64,000 nucleotides of DNA, from contig CM022302.1 in assembly GCA_011799875.1 (NCBI GenBank), positions 306,663,048-306,727,047 on the forward strand, in the 5' to 3' direction. The DNA is from Thinopyrum elongatum. Lineage: Eukaryota; Streptophyta; Magnoliopsida; Poales; Poaceae. Below, piece after piece: positions 10,666 to 21,075 of the stretch; the first letter of the stretch is position 1, and every line of letters begins with the position of its first letter. Below the pieces are notes generated by a model. It ran no database searches. It was not told where the DNA came from and saw only the letters and a list, made by a program, of their open reading frames with translations. The position numbers and the translations under genes are program-made.

Positions 10666-11417
10666 AAAGAGCCCAAAAAATAAAGAAAAATAAAAAAAAA
10701 TGAGAGAAAAAGAGAGAAGGGACAATGTTACTATCCTTTTCCACACTTGTTCTTCAAAGTAGCACCATGTTCTTCATATAGAGAGTCTCATATTTTGTCA
10801 CTTTCATATATTACTAGTGGGAATTTTTCATTATAGAACTTGGCTTGTATATTCCAATGATGGGCTTCCTCAAATTTCCCTAGGACTTCGTGAGCAAGCG
10901 AGTTGGATGCACACCCACTTAGTTTTCTTTTGAGCTTTCATACACCTATAGCTCTAGTGCATCCGTTGCATGGCAAACCCAACTCCTTGCATTGACATCA
11001 ATTGATGGGGATCTCCATAGCCTATTGATTAGCCTCCTCAATGTGATACTTTCTCCTTTTTTGTCTTCTCAACACAACCTCCACCATCATATTCTATTCC
11101 ACCTATAGTGCTATATCCATGGCTCACACTCATGTATTGCCTGAAAGTTGAAGAAGCTTGAGAACACTAAAAGTATGAAACAATTGCTTGGCTTATCATC
11201 GGGGTTGCACATGATAAATACTTTGTGTGATGAAGGTAGAGCATGACAAGATTATATGATTTTGTAGGGATAACTTTCTTTAGCCATGATATTTTGAGAA
11301 GACATGATTGCTTTATTTAGTATGCTTGAAGTATTATTGTTTTTATGTCAATATTAAAGTTTTGTTTTGAATCTTATGGATCTGAATATTCATGCCACAA
11401 TAAAGAAAGATTACTTG
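10666..11417 (+). mobile_element. Athila-type Gypsy internal 3' fragment
   Basis: This stretch matches the internal 3' region of element E (about 37170-37895) along its whole length; shared landmarks include AGAGAAAAAGAGAGAAGGGAC, AGCACCATGTTCTTCAT and TGCCACAATAAAGAA. It is non-coding. X1 is inserted at its left side and Gypsy A at its right side. It probably belonged to the same element as the truncated LTR at 15397-16845. Confidence 0.75.
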
Positions 11418-12005
11418 TGTCGTGCGTGGACACAGTCACCTATGGGGCCACGGGCCCCATTGTGGTTCGGCAGGGGGAGTCACGTTGCACAAAGAGCGGA
11501 GGCCATGAGGTAGCTGGACGAAGTGACTCTGGTAGTTTTTACCCAGGTTCGGGCCGCTGATAAGCGTAAGACCCTACTCCTGCTTTGGTGGATTGGATGG
11601 AGGAACACGAAGAACGCGCAGCGCTCAAGCTCGGCAAGGCGGCCTCGGGAAGAGCTGATACGCGAGTACAGGTGTGCGAGGGTCCGAATCCCTCTCTAGG
11701 TTGCCTTGGACCTCCTTTTATAGCTCAAGGGGTAACCACAGTGGAAAAATAGATATTATCTTGTGATTACATAGCCAACAGTGCTATCATACCTAACTCT
11801 GGCCCTTAGGACAAAATGCCATAAATGCTACATTAGGTGGTGTGCGGGGGTGCATCCCCGGCAAGCTTATATCGCCGCTTAGCCATCTTCTGCTTATCGT
11901 CTTGACACACCTTTGGACGGGTGTCAAATGGGTGTGATCTGTCTTCCAGCAAGCTACCACGTGCTTAATGAGTGCCACTTAATCACCTGGGGGGCTTGAC
12001 AACGC
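11418..12005 (-). repeat. partial 3' LTR of Gypsy A
   Basis: It is alignable by eye with the Gypsy B LTR: CAGTCACCTATGGGGCCA, TTTTTACCCAGGTTCGGGCC, CCCTACTCCTGCTTTGGTGG and a TGACACCGCATTGAT-like word near the end. The terminal part equivalent to ...CACCGACA is missing, so about 590 bp of a ~915-bp LTR remains. The stretch from 12006 to 12246 is the upstream region of the plus-strand gene. Confidence 0.7.
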
Positions 12006-12246
12006 ATTGATAAGTGACTAGCGTCGAAGTGCGTTGGAGCGGTGGTGTAGGGCGCGGATAAGTGACTAGGTAACGGATGCGTAGGGCGTGGGAATGAGTG
12101 CCATGGCAGAAAGCTAGATGCCCTGGATTGCTGCAAGAGGGCGGTCGTCAAATCTGGATGCTGTCAGCGGCGCAGACGAACCAGATAGGTGAAGCGGGGC
12201 GGTTGCCTCCTGGATGGTGAGGAGCCAGCCCCCGGCCACGCTCCGC

Positions 12247-12254
12247 TATAAAAG
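12247..12254 (+). promoter_or_regulatory. TATA box of the opposite-strand gene in Gypsy A
   Basis: TATAAAAG lies 79 bp upstream of the ATG at 12326 in a GC-rich context. It suggests that the plus-strand gene has its own promoter, separate from the LTR that would drive the minus-strand retroelement genes. Confidence 0.6.
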
Positions 12255-12325
12255 GGGGCGCGGAGGTGACGGGAGGGGCTCACCCACACATTCTCTTCTC
12301 CTTCCTCTTGTGCGCTTCTTCTACC

Positions 12326-12993
12326 ATGGTGAGGGGAAGAGGGCGCGGTCAAGCCCCAGCAGCGGCGACAAGGGCTTCCTCTCGGTGTCGTATCCCTACT
12401 CCTGCTGGGGACGCAGGGGCAGGATCTAGTGCACAAGGCGGAGCGGCAGAACATGGTCGTGGCCGGCGAGGTGCTCGGGGACGAGGGGGACGCGGCGATG
12501 GCTCAGCCACTCTACCTCTCAGTGCCATGTCGCTTCGACTCTACTAGAGGGCCATGTCGGAGACAGGGCGCTGGAATTCCTTGTTAGGCTGCGCGAGGCC
12601 CCGCACAACTATCTTTGGCTTCCCACCCCTTTTGCAAAGGTAATGGAGGTTGAACAGCAGCACGGTTTGAAGCTACACATGAGAGGTTGCTGTAATGGCA
12701 ACATGCGGGTGAACGTGGAGTTACCCGCACCTCATGTCATGCTTCTCCGGCGTGGCTGGAAAACCTTTGCTCATGCCCATAGCCTGGCGGAGGGGCACGT
12801 TCTCCATTTTAAATTAATGGAGGCCGACCTGCTCTCCATCAAGGTCTTCGGGTGCTCGGGTGTTCGCTTAGGGTGCTGCGCGGAGAGCTCGACCGATGAC
12901 GAAAGCTCCTCCTCGAGTGACAGCGACGAAGAGGACACTGACGGCAAAGACAACGGCGCTGAGTGGGAGGACGGCGGCTCGGAGTCCAGCTGA
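12326..12993 (+). pseudogene. RG-rich B3-domain gene, opposite strand of Gypsy A
   Basis: The frame opens MVRGRGRGQ and has an Arg/Gly-rich N-terminus (R-G-R-R-G-A-R-G-R-G-G-R). A one-base frameshift near 12540-12550 separates it from the main domain, which reads D-R-A-L-E-F-L-V-R-L through to the stop at 12993. That part shows B3 hallmarks: a strand with V-E-L-P-A-P-H-V-M, then R-R-G-W-K-T-F, then L-A-E-G-H-V-L-H-F-K-L. An acidic Ser/Asp/Glu tail of ~45 residues ends the protein. It lies between integrase and the 3' LTR, opposite to pol, a position where Tat-lineage elements are known to carry extra genes. B3 assignment is by pattern, not by search. The frameshift makes it a pseudogene. Confidence 0.7.
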
Positions 12994-14171
12994 GCGCTGG
13001 GCGCACCGTCACCATCAGCTAGGCGCTCGCGGCACCATCATCTGCACATTGCCTTCTCCTCGGTAGAGTGATTTGTCGGGGTGTTGGGTGTGGATGCCTC
13101 CGCCTCCTCCAGCTAGACCCCGGTAGGCTTCCTCGTGGACTCCGGCTTTGTCTTCCCTGCCGGTGTCCCTCCTTCCGCGTTCCTCTGGTCCTGGCGATGG
13201 TGATCCGGGCATCGCCTAGCTGCTCCTTCCATCCTTTCTGGCTTCACCTTCGCCCTCCCGATCTTGTCAGGCTACGTCCCGCAGGCCTTGACGGGGTCAG
13301 GCTGGGCTTCTGCCTAGGCGCCCCTTTTGCCCTCTTCACCTCCCACTGTAGTTCCTAGGAGGAGAGGGACAAGAAACGCATTACGGGGCACTTATCCTTT
13401 TTCAAATTAAAAGATGTAGGCACCTGCCAAACTTTAGATTAAATTATGTAATCTTTCATCCATGTTTGTATCCTGTATGATTTGTACTTGTTTATCCGCG
13501 TATTAATGAAAAAGAAAATGCTTGTCGGGTACTTGTGCATGTATCATGCCATGCTGAGGGATGGTCCCTCAATACTTCTAGGTAAACAAGGTTCCCCGAC
13601 GAGACACCTTGTTGGTCCCTTCCGTTGCTGCCGCTGGACCCAGCCTGATGGGTTGGGAGCGCGGAAGGAAACCGGCCCCTCACCAATCCCTCCTCTAAAT
13701 GCCACTTCAACCATCCTAACTGAAGCAAAACTTTTGAATCAAAGGATGGGAGCACAGATGTTGAGGGCGGCAAGGTTTTTCTACGAGCAAGACTTTCATA
13801 CAGGGACGTACTAGTGGACGGGGATGATAACTTATCTGTGTTTGCTGCCCTTCCCATCGCTTCGACAAGAAGTAGCCGCGGGGACCGTTATGCTGGGCCA
13901 CTCTTAGTTCTTCCCTTCAGGGAGTCCATCCGCGGTAGGGTACCTGTTGACAGTACAAGGGAGAAAACAGCAGCATACGATCCTCCTTAAATGGATTGGT
14001 TATCATAGCAAAATCATACTTAAGAAAACATGCATGCAAGTCTAGATGCCAGCGCTTTGTTTTATTATCTTCGCACAGGGTCTATGCCTGGCTTTGTACA
14101 AAGGGTTACATGCCCATTGGCAAGGCTTGTACAAATGGTGGCTACCGAGGGCTGAGCCCGGCAGCCGCGCC
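12994..14171 (+). other. 3' tail of the opposite-strand gene and spacer
   Basis: 12994-13560 is probably a long 3' UTR. The same tail, with CCCGATCTTGTCAGGCT, AAATTATGTAATCTTTC-like and GTATTAATGAAAAAGA words, recurs in Gypsy B at 23440-23800, where no coding part is left. 13560-14171 is spacer up to the integrase stop. I see no gene in it. Confidence 0.5.
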
Positions 14172-15398
14172 TTACGGATAGAATTTACGAAGATGCTCAA
14201 TATTCCATGAGTTTTGCATTTGGATGCAATCTTCGGTCTCCAGATGGACTGCTCCAGGTCTGGTGACTTGTACTACCTGGTAAGGGCCTTCCCACTTCGG
14301 CGTCAACTTGTTGGTACCTTTGGCGGACTGAACGTGCCTAAGGACAAGGTCACCTTCCTCAAGGCTCCGGGCATGAACTCTGCGGCTATGATAGCGGCGC
14401 AGGGTTTGCTGGTAGCGCGCAGCATGTACAGCGGCCTGGAGATGATCTTCCTCGAGGAGCACGGCATCGTCATGCCGTAGCTGCTCTTGCTCTACTTCGT
14501 CGTAGGCAAGTACTTGAGGTGACCCGTATATGAGTTCCATGGGGAGCACTGCTTCCGCCCCATATACTAGGGAGAAGGGAGTCTGGCCGGTAGCTCGATT
14601 TGGTGTTGTCCGGAGGGACCAAAGAACCACCGGAAGCTCATCAATCCAGCGCTTGCCGCATTTTTGCAACTTATCAAAAGTTCTCGTCTTGAGCCCGCAT
14701 AGCACTTCAGCATTCATCCTCTCAGTTTGCCCATTGCTCAGTGGATGAGCAACAGAGGCGAAGCAGATCTTGCTTCCAAGGCTTTGGATGTACTGCATAA
14801 AGGTGTGGCTCATGAACTGGGTGCCGTTATCGGTAATCACTCTGTTGGGTACTCCAAAGTGGCACACCAATCCTTTCAAGAACTTGACTGATGATTGTGC
14901 CGTCACCTTCCTCACTGGCTCTACCTTAGGCCACTTTGTAAACTTGTCGATTGCCATGTACAAGAATTCAAAGCCCCCGGCAGCACGGGGGAAGGGGCCC
15001 AAGATATCGAGCCCCCAGACTGAGAATGTCCAGGATAAAGGAATCGTCTGAAGGGCTTGAGCTGGTTGATGAATATTTTTGGAATGGAACTGGCAGGCCT
15101 CACACTTAGTGACTTGCTCAGTTGCATCCTGGAGGGCTGTGGGCCAATAGAAACCCTGCCGGAAGGCTTTTCCGACCAGGGCTCTCAATCCAATGTGAGA
15201 ACCACACACACCCTTGTGTATCTCTGCCAACAGCTTCAGCCCATCTTCCCAGCAAATGCACTTCAATTTCACACTGTTTGGCCTTTTTCTATACAGTGTG
15301 TCGTCAACAAACTGGTACATATTTGACCATCGGGCTACTTTTTCAGCTTCTTCTTGCTCTTCAGGAAGCTCCCCTGTTTGAAGGAAATGGACTATGTG
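14172..15398 (-). CDS. int: Gypsy integrase (Gypsy A), N-terminally truncated
   Basis: The frame is open from the junction at ~15398 to the TAA at 14172. It includes an HHCC-type zinc-binding segment (H-K-G-V-C-G-S-H ... C-E-A-C-Q-F-H), a W-x-x-D-I-L-G-P core start, T-D-N-G-T-Q-F with the second catalytic Asp, N-G-Q-T-E-R with the catalytic Glu, and a chromatin-side C-terminus with T-P-K-W-E-G-P-Y. It ends S-W-N-I-E-H-L-R-K-F-Y-P. It shows no stop or frameshift, unlike the homologous integrases in Gypsy B and C. Seventeen residues before W-H-I-V-H-F come from the adjoining Athila LTR, not from integrase. Without the upstream polyprotein it cannot be made in the normal way. Confidence 0.9.
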   Translation of the reverse strand, partial: HIVHFLQTGELPEEQEEAEKVARWSNMYQFVDDTLYRKRPNSVKLKCICWEDGLKLLAEIHKGVCGSHIGLRALVGKAFRQGFYWPTALQDATEQVTKCEACQFHSKNIHQPAQALQTIPLSWTFSVWGLDILGPFPRAAGGFEFLYMAIDKFTKWPKVEPVRKVTAQSSVKFLKGLVCHFGVPNRVITDNGTQFMSHTFMQYIQSLGSKICFASVAHPLSNGQTERMNAEVLCGLKTRTFDKLQKCGKRWIDELPVVLWSLRTTPNRATGQTPFSLVYGAEAVLPMELIYGSPQVLAYDEVEQEQLRHDDAVLLEEDHLQAAVHAARYQQTLRRYHSRRVHARSLEEGDLVLRHVQSAKGTNKLTPKWEGPYQVVQVTRPGAVHLETEDCIQMQNSWNIEHLRKFYP

Positions 15399-16845
15399 CC
15401 AGTTTCTGTTTTTTTTTCCTTGTTTTTGACTTCTACAGAAAAGTAATATCAAACGGAGTCCAAACGGAATAAAACTTTACGATGATTTTTGTTGGACCAG
15501 AAGACACCTACGTGACTTGGAGAGAGGGCCAGAGGAGTCTTGAGGAGGCCACAAGCCCTCAGGGTGCGCCCCAGGGGGCACCCCTGACTTGTGGGCCCCT
15601 CAGGAATCACCTAATCCTAGTTCCACATCTATAAATTCTCAAATATTCCACAAACATCAGAAGCGTCCACCAAAATACTTTTCCACTGCCACAAGCCTCT
15701 ATTCCAGTGAGATCCCATATTGGGGCCTTTTTCGGCACCCTGCCGGAGGGGTATTCGATCACGAAGGGCCTCTACATTAACCTTGCTGCCCTTCCGATGA
15801 AGCGTGAGTAGTTTACCACAGACCTAAGGGTCCATAGCTAGTAGCTAGATGGCTTCTTCTCTCTCTTAGATCTTCAATACCATGTCCTCCTCGATGTTCT
15901 TGGAGTTCTATGCGATGTAATCTTATTTTGCGGTGTGTTTGTTGAGATGCGATGAATTGTCGATTTATGATCATATTATCTATGAATATTATTTAAGTCT
16001 TCTCTGAACTCTTTTATGCATGATTAAGATATCTTTGTATTTCTCTTCGAACTATCGGTTTGGTTTGGCCAACTAGATTGGTTTTTCTTGCAATGGGAGA
16101 GGTGCTTAGTTTAGGGTTCAATCTTGCGGTGTCCTCACCCAGTGACAGAAGGGGTAGCGAGGCACGTATTGTATTATTGCCATTAAGGATAAAAAGATGG
16201 GGTTTATGTCATATTGCTTGACTTTATCCATCTACATCATGTCATCTTACTTAAAGCGTTGCTCTGTTCTTATAAACTTAATACTCTAGATGCAGGCAGG
16301 AGTCGGTCGATGTGTGGAGTAATAGTAGTAGATGCAGAATCGTTTCGGTCTACTTGTCACGGACGTGATGCCTATATTCATGGTCATTGCCTTAGATATC
16401 GTCATAACTATGCGTTTTTCTATCAATTGCTCAACAGTAATTTGCTTACCCACCGTATGTTTTCTTTCAAGAGAGAAGCCTCTAGTGAAACCTATGGCCC
16501 CCGGGTCTATTTTCCATCATATATTTTCAGATCTATAAACCAAAAACCCCAAAAATACCTTGCTGCAATTTATTTATATTTACTTTAGTTTTCTCTTTTA
16601 TTTATCTTTTATACCCATCTCTCTTAGATCTCACTCTTGTTCGTGACCATGAAGGATTGACAATCCCTTTTTCCCATTGTGTGCAAGTGTTTGTTAGTTT
16701 GTATAGGTGCTTAGATTGGAGACTTGCTTGTGCCTCCCACTGGATTGATACCTTGGTTCTTAACTGAGGGAAATACTTATCTCTACTTTGCTGCATCACC
16801 CTTTCCTCTTCAAGGGAAAAATCAATGCAAGTTCAAGAAGTAGCA
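15397..16845 (+). repeat. truncated Athila-type LTR
   Basis: It matches the LTRs of element E (32489-34061) from about 140 bp inside the LTR (CCAGTTTCTGTTTTTT) to its end (...AAGAAGTAGCA). The first part, TGATACGTCTCC..., is missing, cut at the junction with Gypsy A. Read with the fragment at 10666-11417, it is likely the 3' LTR of the same Athila copy. Confidence 0.8.
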
Positions 16846-17689
16846 AGGACACACCAAAAATACTTTTCCGCCGTCGCAAGCTTCTATTCTCGTGAGATCC
16901 CATCTTGGGGCTTTTTCCGGTACTCTTTTGGAGGGGGATTCAATCACGGAGGGCCTCTACACCAACCTTCTTGCCCTTCCGATGATGTGTGAGTAGTTTA
17001 CCACAGAACTATGGGTCCATAGCTAGTAGCTAGATGGCTTCTTCTCTCTCTTTCATCTTCAATACAATGTTCTCCTTTTGTGGTGCGTTTGTTGAGATCC
17101 AGTGAATTGTGGATTTATGATCAGATTATCTATGAATATTTTTTGAGTCTTCTCTGAACTCTTTTATGCATGATTAAGATAGCTTTGTATTTCTCACTGA
17201 TCTATTGATTTGGTTTGGCCAACTAGATTGATCCATCTTGCAATGGGAGAGGTGCTTTGTTTTGGGTTCAATCTTGCGATGTCCTCACCGAGTGACAGAA
17301 GGGGTAGCGAGGCACATATTTGTATTGTTGCCATTAAGGATAAAAAGATGGGGTTTTTACCATATTGATTGGATCTATCCCTCTACATCATGTCATCTTG
17401 CTTAAGGTGTTACTCCATTCTTGTTAACTTAATACACTAGATGTATGCTGGATAGCGGTCGATGTGTGGAGTAATAGTAGTAGATGCAGGCAGGAGTCAG
17501 TCTACTTGTCACGGACGTGATGCCTCTATTCATGAACATTGCCTTAGATATCGTCATAACTATGCGCTTTTCTATCAATTGCTCAACGGTAATTTGTTTA
17601 CCCACCGTATGTGTTCTTTCAAGAGAGAAGCCTCTAGTGAAAACTATGGCCCCCAGATCTATTTTTATCATATTATTTTCAGATCTATA
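16846..17689 (+). repeat. second Athila-type LTR, left part, split by CACTA X2
   Basis: A second LTR copy starts about 400 bp into the LTR (ACCAAAAATACTTTTCCG) directly after the end of the first. It runs to CAGATCTATA, where CACTA X2 is inserted. The LTR resumes at 47251 with ATAAAACCAAAAACCC and ends at 47561. The continuation across the insertion is seen by comparing with 33740-33775 in element E. Confidence 0.85.
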
Positions 17690-17743
17690 CACTGGTACAG
17701 CGAGGTGCTATACAAACGGTTATTAACCCCTTTCCGTGATGGC
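17690..17743. repeat. CACTA X2 left terminal repeat
   Basis: It starts CACTGGTACAGCGAGGTGCT, and similarity to the X1 end continues to about 17820. It abuts the ATA target duplication. Confidence 0.85.
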
Positions 17744-18592
17744 ATTTTGAACCGTCGCCTAGTGAGTGTGTGCGATAGGGGGGTCCTTCCCACACGACCC
17801 AAAAACCGTCGGGGATAGGGAGCCATGATGCATACAGTTGTCCCTATAAGACTATTTCTAATATCTCGAATATCCCAAACGCTCCATCCTTGCTACTCGT
17901 TTGTGCTTGCATTGCCATCGCAGTCGGTATTCTGTGGTGCTACGTTTACGATGTGTGGCCCATCACAAATAGTTCATGATTATAGAAAGTGTATTATAAG
18001 CAGACAATCACACACATTCACTTTTCCCGAACCGTATGCGATAACTAATTAAGAAGATTAGCTAATCATCGTACGAGTGTCGGATAGGATTATGAAAAGT
18101 CGGACCGTCGTTACATCGTCGTACATGATAACTATCGCACACGCTATTCTGTGGTGCAACGTTTATGATGTGTACCACATCAGAAACAGTTCATGATTGC
18201 AAATCATGTACAGTAAGGCAACTATCACAAAGATTTAGTTTGCCTGCACCGTTTGTGATATTGTCTGACATCACACACGCTTTGTAAACGGCAACTGTGT
18301 GCATGCCCGCACACGTTTCCTATCTGTGAACCGTGTCGGATTATGGTGTATATCACAAATGTTTGTATTTTACCGACCGTGTGCGCCATGACCTGCAGAG
18401 CATAATTTCACCGTAATTTAGTTGCTACAATTTAAAATTGTGCCGGATTTGAATTTGAAAGTATGCTATAGCTTTATTCATAGCCAACAAGTTCAAACAG
18501 CCAATGCATTATTTGTTTCACAGGTACATATGTTGAAGAATTACATAAGCACCAAATAAACAATGATGAACCACAGTTGTATACTTGTACTA
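17744..18592. repeat. subterminal motif cluster, left end of X2
   Basis: No gene. Words such as CACACGACCC, AACCGTCGGGG, CACACGCTATTCTG, CATCACAAATAGTTC, CACCGTTTGTGATATTG and GAACCGTGTCGGA recur in both orientations up to about 18420. From 18420 to 18592 is the downstream flank of the B3 gene. Confidence 0.7.
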
Positions 18593-19310
18593 TTAAAGAC
18601 AGTAAAGAAAGAGGCGAAATACATTCTGGTTGCGGAACAAGGTGAAGCAGAATGCCCATATTGTGCCCTCCTCCATGCAGAAGGCACGCACGACTCTAGT
18701 CCAACCCCTTGTGATGGCCGACTGCCCATCCTTCACTGTCTTCATGAACACATCTAGATAGTCATCATGTTCTGGTAGAAATACTTTAACCTTTGCATGC
18801 CCACCAATCATGTAGTTTGAGAGGTAATCTTGAGTAAACTGCTTTGGGAACCACTGCAAAGGAAAAAGATTCAGACATTGTCATCTAACACAACTCATTA
18901 TGGGCAGTAAAAAGAAGGCTGCAGAGTTCTTACTTACCATCCCGTAGTTCACTGTTGTCTTCGATAAAGTGCAAACAAATAGTTTAATTGCCATCTTTTG
19001 AACCATTTTACTAACAATCTTTATCAGCTTCCTCACTTGATGATGTTTCATCAATATCTCATTGCCCCATACGCAGAAAGGGTCGAAGCGCGGATCTTTA
19101 CCAATTACATATGTACCTAAAAGCACCAAGTTAATATTAGAAGCTAAACAGCAATTGCACAATGATGTAGTACAACACTCCCTCCGTCCCATTATATAAT
19201 ATCTTATAACATCCAATATACTCACATATTGGATGAATTAACATCTTATATTATGGGCCGAAGGGAGTTTATTGCATTTTTACAAATTATCAGCTGATTA
19301 ACTGCTGTTG

Positions 19311-19347
<37 letters not shown>

Positions 19348-21075
19348 GCTGCTCTTCTATGTATATCTAGACATCATCAGAACATTAAGGTAACACTCTT
19401 CCTTGTTGCTATGCAGCCTAGGATTGCATATTTAGACATTCAGTACAGTGCATGTTGCTATGTAGCCTCAGATATATTAGATATGGCCCTAGTTAACCTA
19501 CCGATAAATGGGTTACAGATATATTCAGTTAAAACTCTGATTCACTGATTAGTCCCTTATCAGACCCCGGCCTATATGGTACCAGCTACCGATATCCTGA
19601 ACAATGAGTATATATAAGCCATGGGATGAAACTAACCTCAATGGAAAACATCAATCGTTCCCAAAATTGTCATGTGTAAGTACATCCAGAGGCATGTTAA
19701 GCACAATAGGCTAAACATCAACCAAATATATCCATGGCAGACAAAATAATCTCCAAACGATAGCTTCAGTGTGCAGGTTTAACCACGCTAGTTAAGCAAA
19801 ACAAGAAGTGGAAAGGTGTGTTAACTGCAATAGGCCTAACATTTAACAACAAGCAAATATAGTCATTCAAACTGGTATTGTGCCAGTCTAAGTACACTGG
19901 TTATTTCTAAATAAAAATGTAAAGGCATGTTAACTACAACATGCTTAACAGTAACCAAATGTAGTCATTCATAGTGGTATTGTTGAAACTCGTATTGATG
20001 AAATTGAACTGCACAGTTCATACTTGCACATATAGAACATCACGTTGTGAATAAATGGAATAAACAAGGCATACTACGAACAACCAAAGATAGCATTTGA
20101 AACTGGACATATGCTAACTACAAAGAACCGGACAACCAAAAAACTTTAAAAGAGGCATATGCTAGCTATAATAGGCTTAACAGCAAGAAAATATATGCAT
20201 TCCTATCGGTATGTTTAAACTGGTATTGATGAAAATGTACTGCACAGTAAATAGTTGCACATATAGAGCATCACATTGTGAACAACTGAAATAAACAAGG
20301 CATACTGCAAACAACCAAATATAGCAATTAAAACTGGACATATTCTCACTACACTACAAAAGGGACTCGACAAAACAAATCATTGGTTCCCCCCTGTGAA
20401 GAGGCACAGCAAAACAAATCATGGGTTTCCTCACTTGTCACAGATGGGCTCGTTCCCATGGAAAGAGCACGGACCCTAGGTGCGCTCGATGTTGTCACAG
20501 ATGAGCTCGTTCCCCTTGGAAGAGCACGGCTGTAGGGTGCCCTCCCAGATGTCGCAGATGGGCTCTTTCCCCTTGGAAGAGCCGGAGAGGGTGCCCTCCT
20601 CGTGGTCGCCATCGATGAGGTCTGACTTGGCAGCTGTGGATCCCAAGCCATCATCACAGAACGTGTCCTTCAGAAATGACAAAAGGGGCTCGATGGCGAT
20701 GTAGGATGGCAAATTCTTGACAGCGAGCCAGAGGAGATCAGCGGCGGGGCCATGGATGAGATCGACGGTGGTTGAACCCGAGGGGTTGGGGGTGGGCCAC
20801 TTAACCTGTGACATAGCCCACGTCAGGCTGTCGCTGTCGATGACCTCGATGTCGTAGCCGGCGTCCGCGACATACCCGCATACTCTAGCCCCCTGATTGA
20901 GAGCCTGCGACCAGTAATGGTCGTCAGGTTCCTCGGCGGCCACCTCGGCGACGTCGGGCGAAGAGGCCGCGATACACCTGTTTTGGGCCAGTCGCTCCTT
21001 GAGCTCCACGGGAAGCTTAGGCTGCGACGCTCTGGAGTGGGGGATGGGGATGGGGATCTGTGGGAAAGGGGGCAT
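18593..21075 (-). CDS. B3 DNA-binding domain gene in CACTA X2
   Basis: The final exon 18593-18853 follows TTTGCAG and reads WFPKQFTQDYLS...M-K-T-V-K-D-G-Q-S...G-W-T-R-V-V-R-A-F, a B3-type domain. The middle exon 18938-19116 (after TTTTAG, before GTAAGT) includes DPRFDPFCVWGNEI and joins in phase. The first exon starts MPPFPQIPIP at 21075 and is open to 20476; its exact donor is not resolved. These exons correspond one to one with the X1 gene. No stop was found in the parts I could phase, so this copy may be the better preserved. The product would be a putative nuclear DNA-binding protein. Whether it acts on host or transposon DNA is unknown. Confidence 0.65.
19177..19268. mobile_element. Stowaway-like MITE in the B3 intron
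   Basis: About 92 bp bounded by ACTCCCTCCGTCCCAT and its near-complement ATGGGCCGAAGGGAGT, with ATAATATCTTAT/ATCTTATATTAT arms inside. The CTCCCTCCG terminus is typical of grass Stowaway (Tc1/mariner) MITEs. Flanking TA duplications are not clean. Confidence 0.75.
19311..19348 (+). repeat. (TTG)n microsatellite
   Basis: About 12-13 uninterrupted TTG triplets lie in the intron of the X2 B3 gene, just beyond the MITE. Confidence 0.95.
19660..20340 (-). repeat. intronic tandem repeats, ~230 bp period
   Basis: Repeated landmarks such as GCACATATAGARCATCACRTTG and ATAAACAAGGCATACT recur near 20029 and 20258, with older copies upstream. In reverse complement they resemble the ~247-bp intron repeats of the X1 gene. 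The intron array therefore appears to predate the split of the two element copies. Confidence 0.55.

Larger units (their letters stand above)
11418..15396 (-). mobile_element. Gypsy A, Tat-type LTR retrotransposon, truncated
   Basis: A partial 3' LTR at the left (TGTCGTGCG..., similar to the LTR of Gypsy B), an opposite-strand B3-type gene, and a minus-strand integrase are present. The element stops abruptly inside the integrase at about 15397, where an Athila LTR fragment begins in mid-sequence, so RT, gag and the 5' LTR have been deleted. It inserted into Athila DNA after ACTTG (11413-11417). Confidence 0.8.

Noticed and set aside
18881..19225. 114-codon minus frame as a separate gene
   Set aside because: It is the middle exon of the B3 gene read into its introns; splice sites at 19116 and 18938 explain it.
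20349..20370. CACTACAAAAGGGACTCG as another CACTA terminus inside X2
   Set aside because: No subterminal motif cluster or partner end nearby; it lies within the B3 gene region and may be chance.
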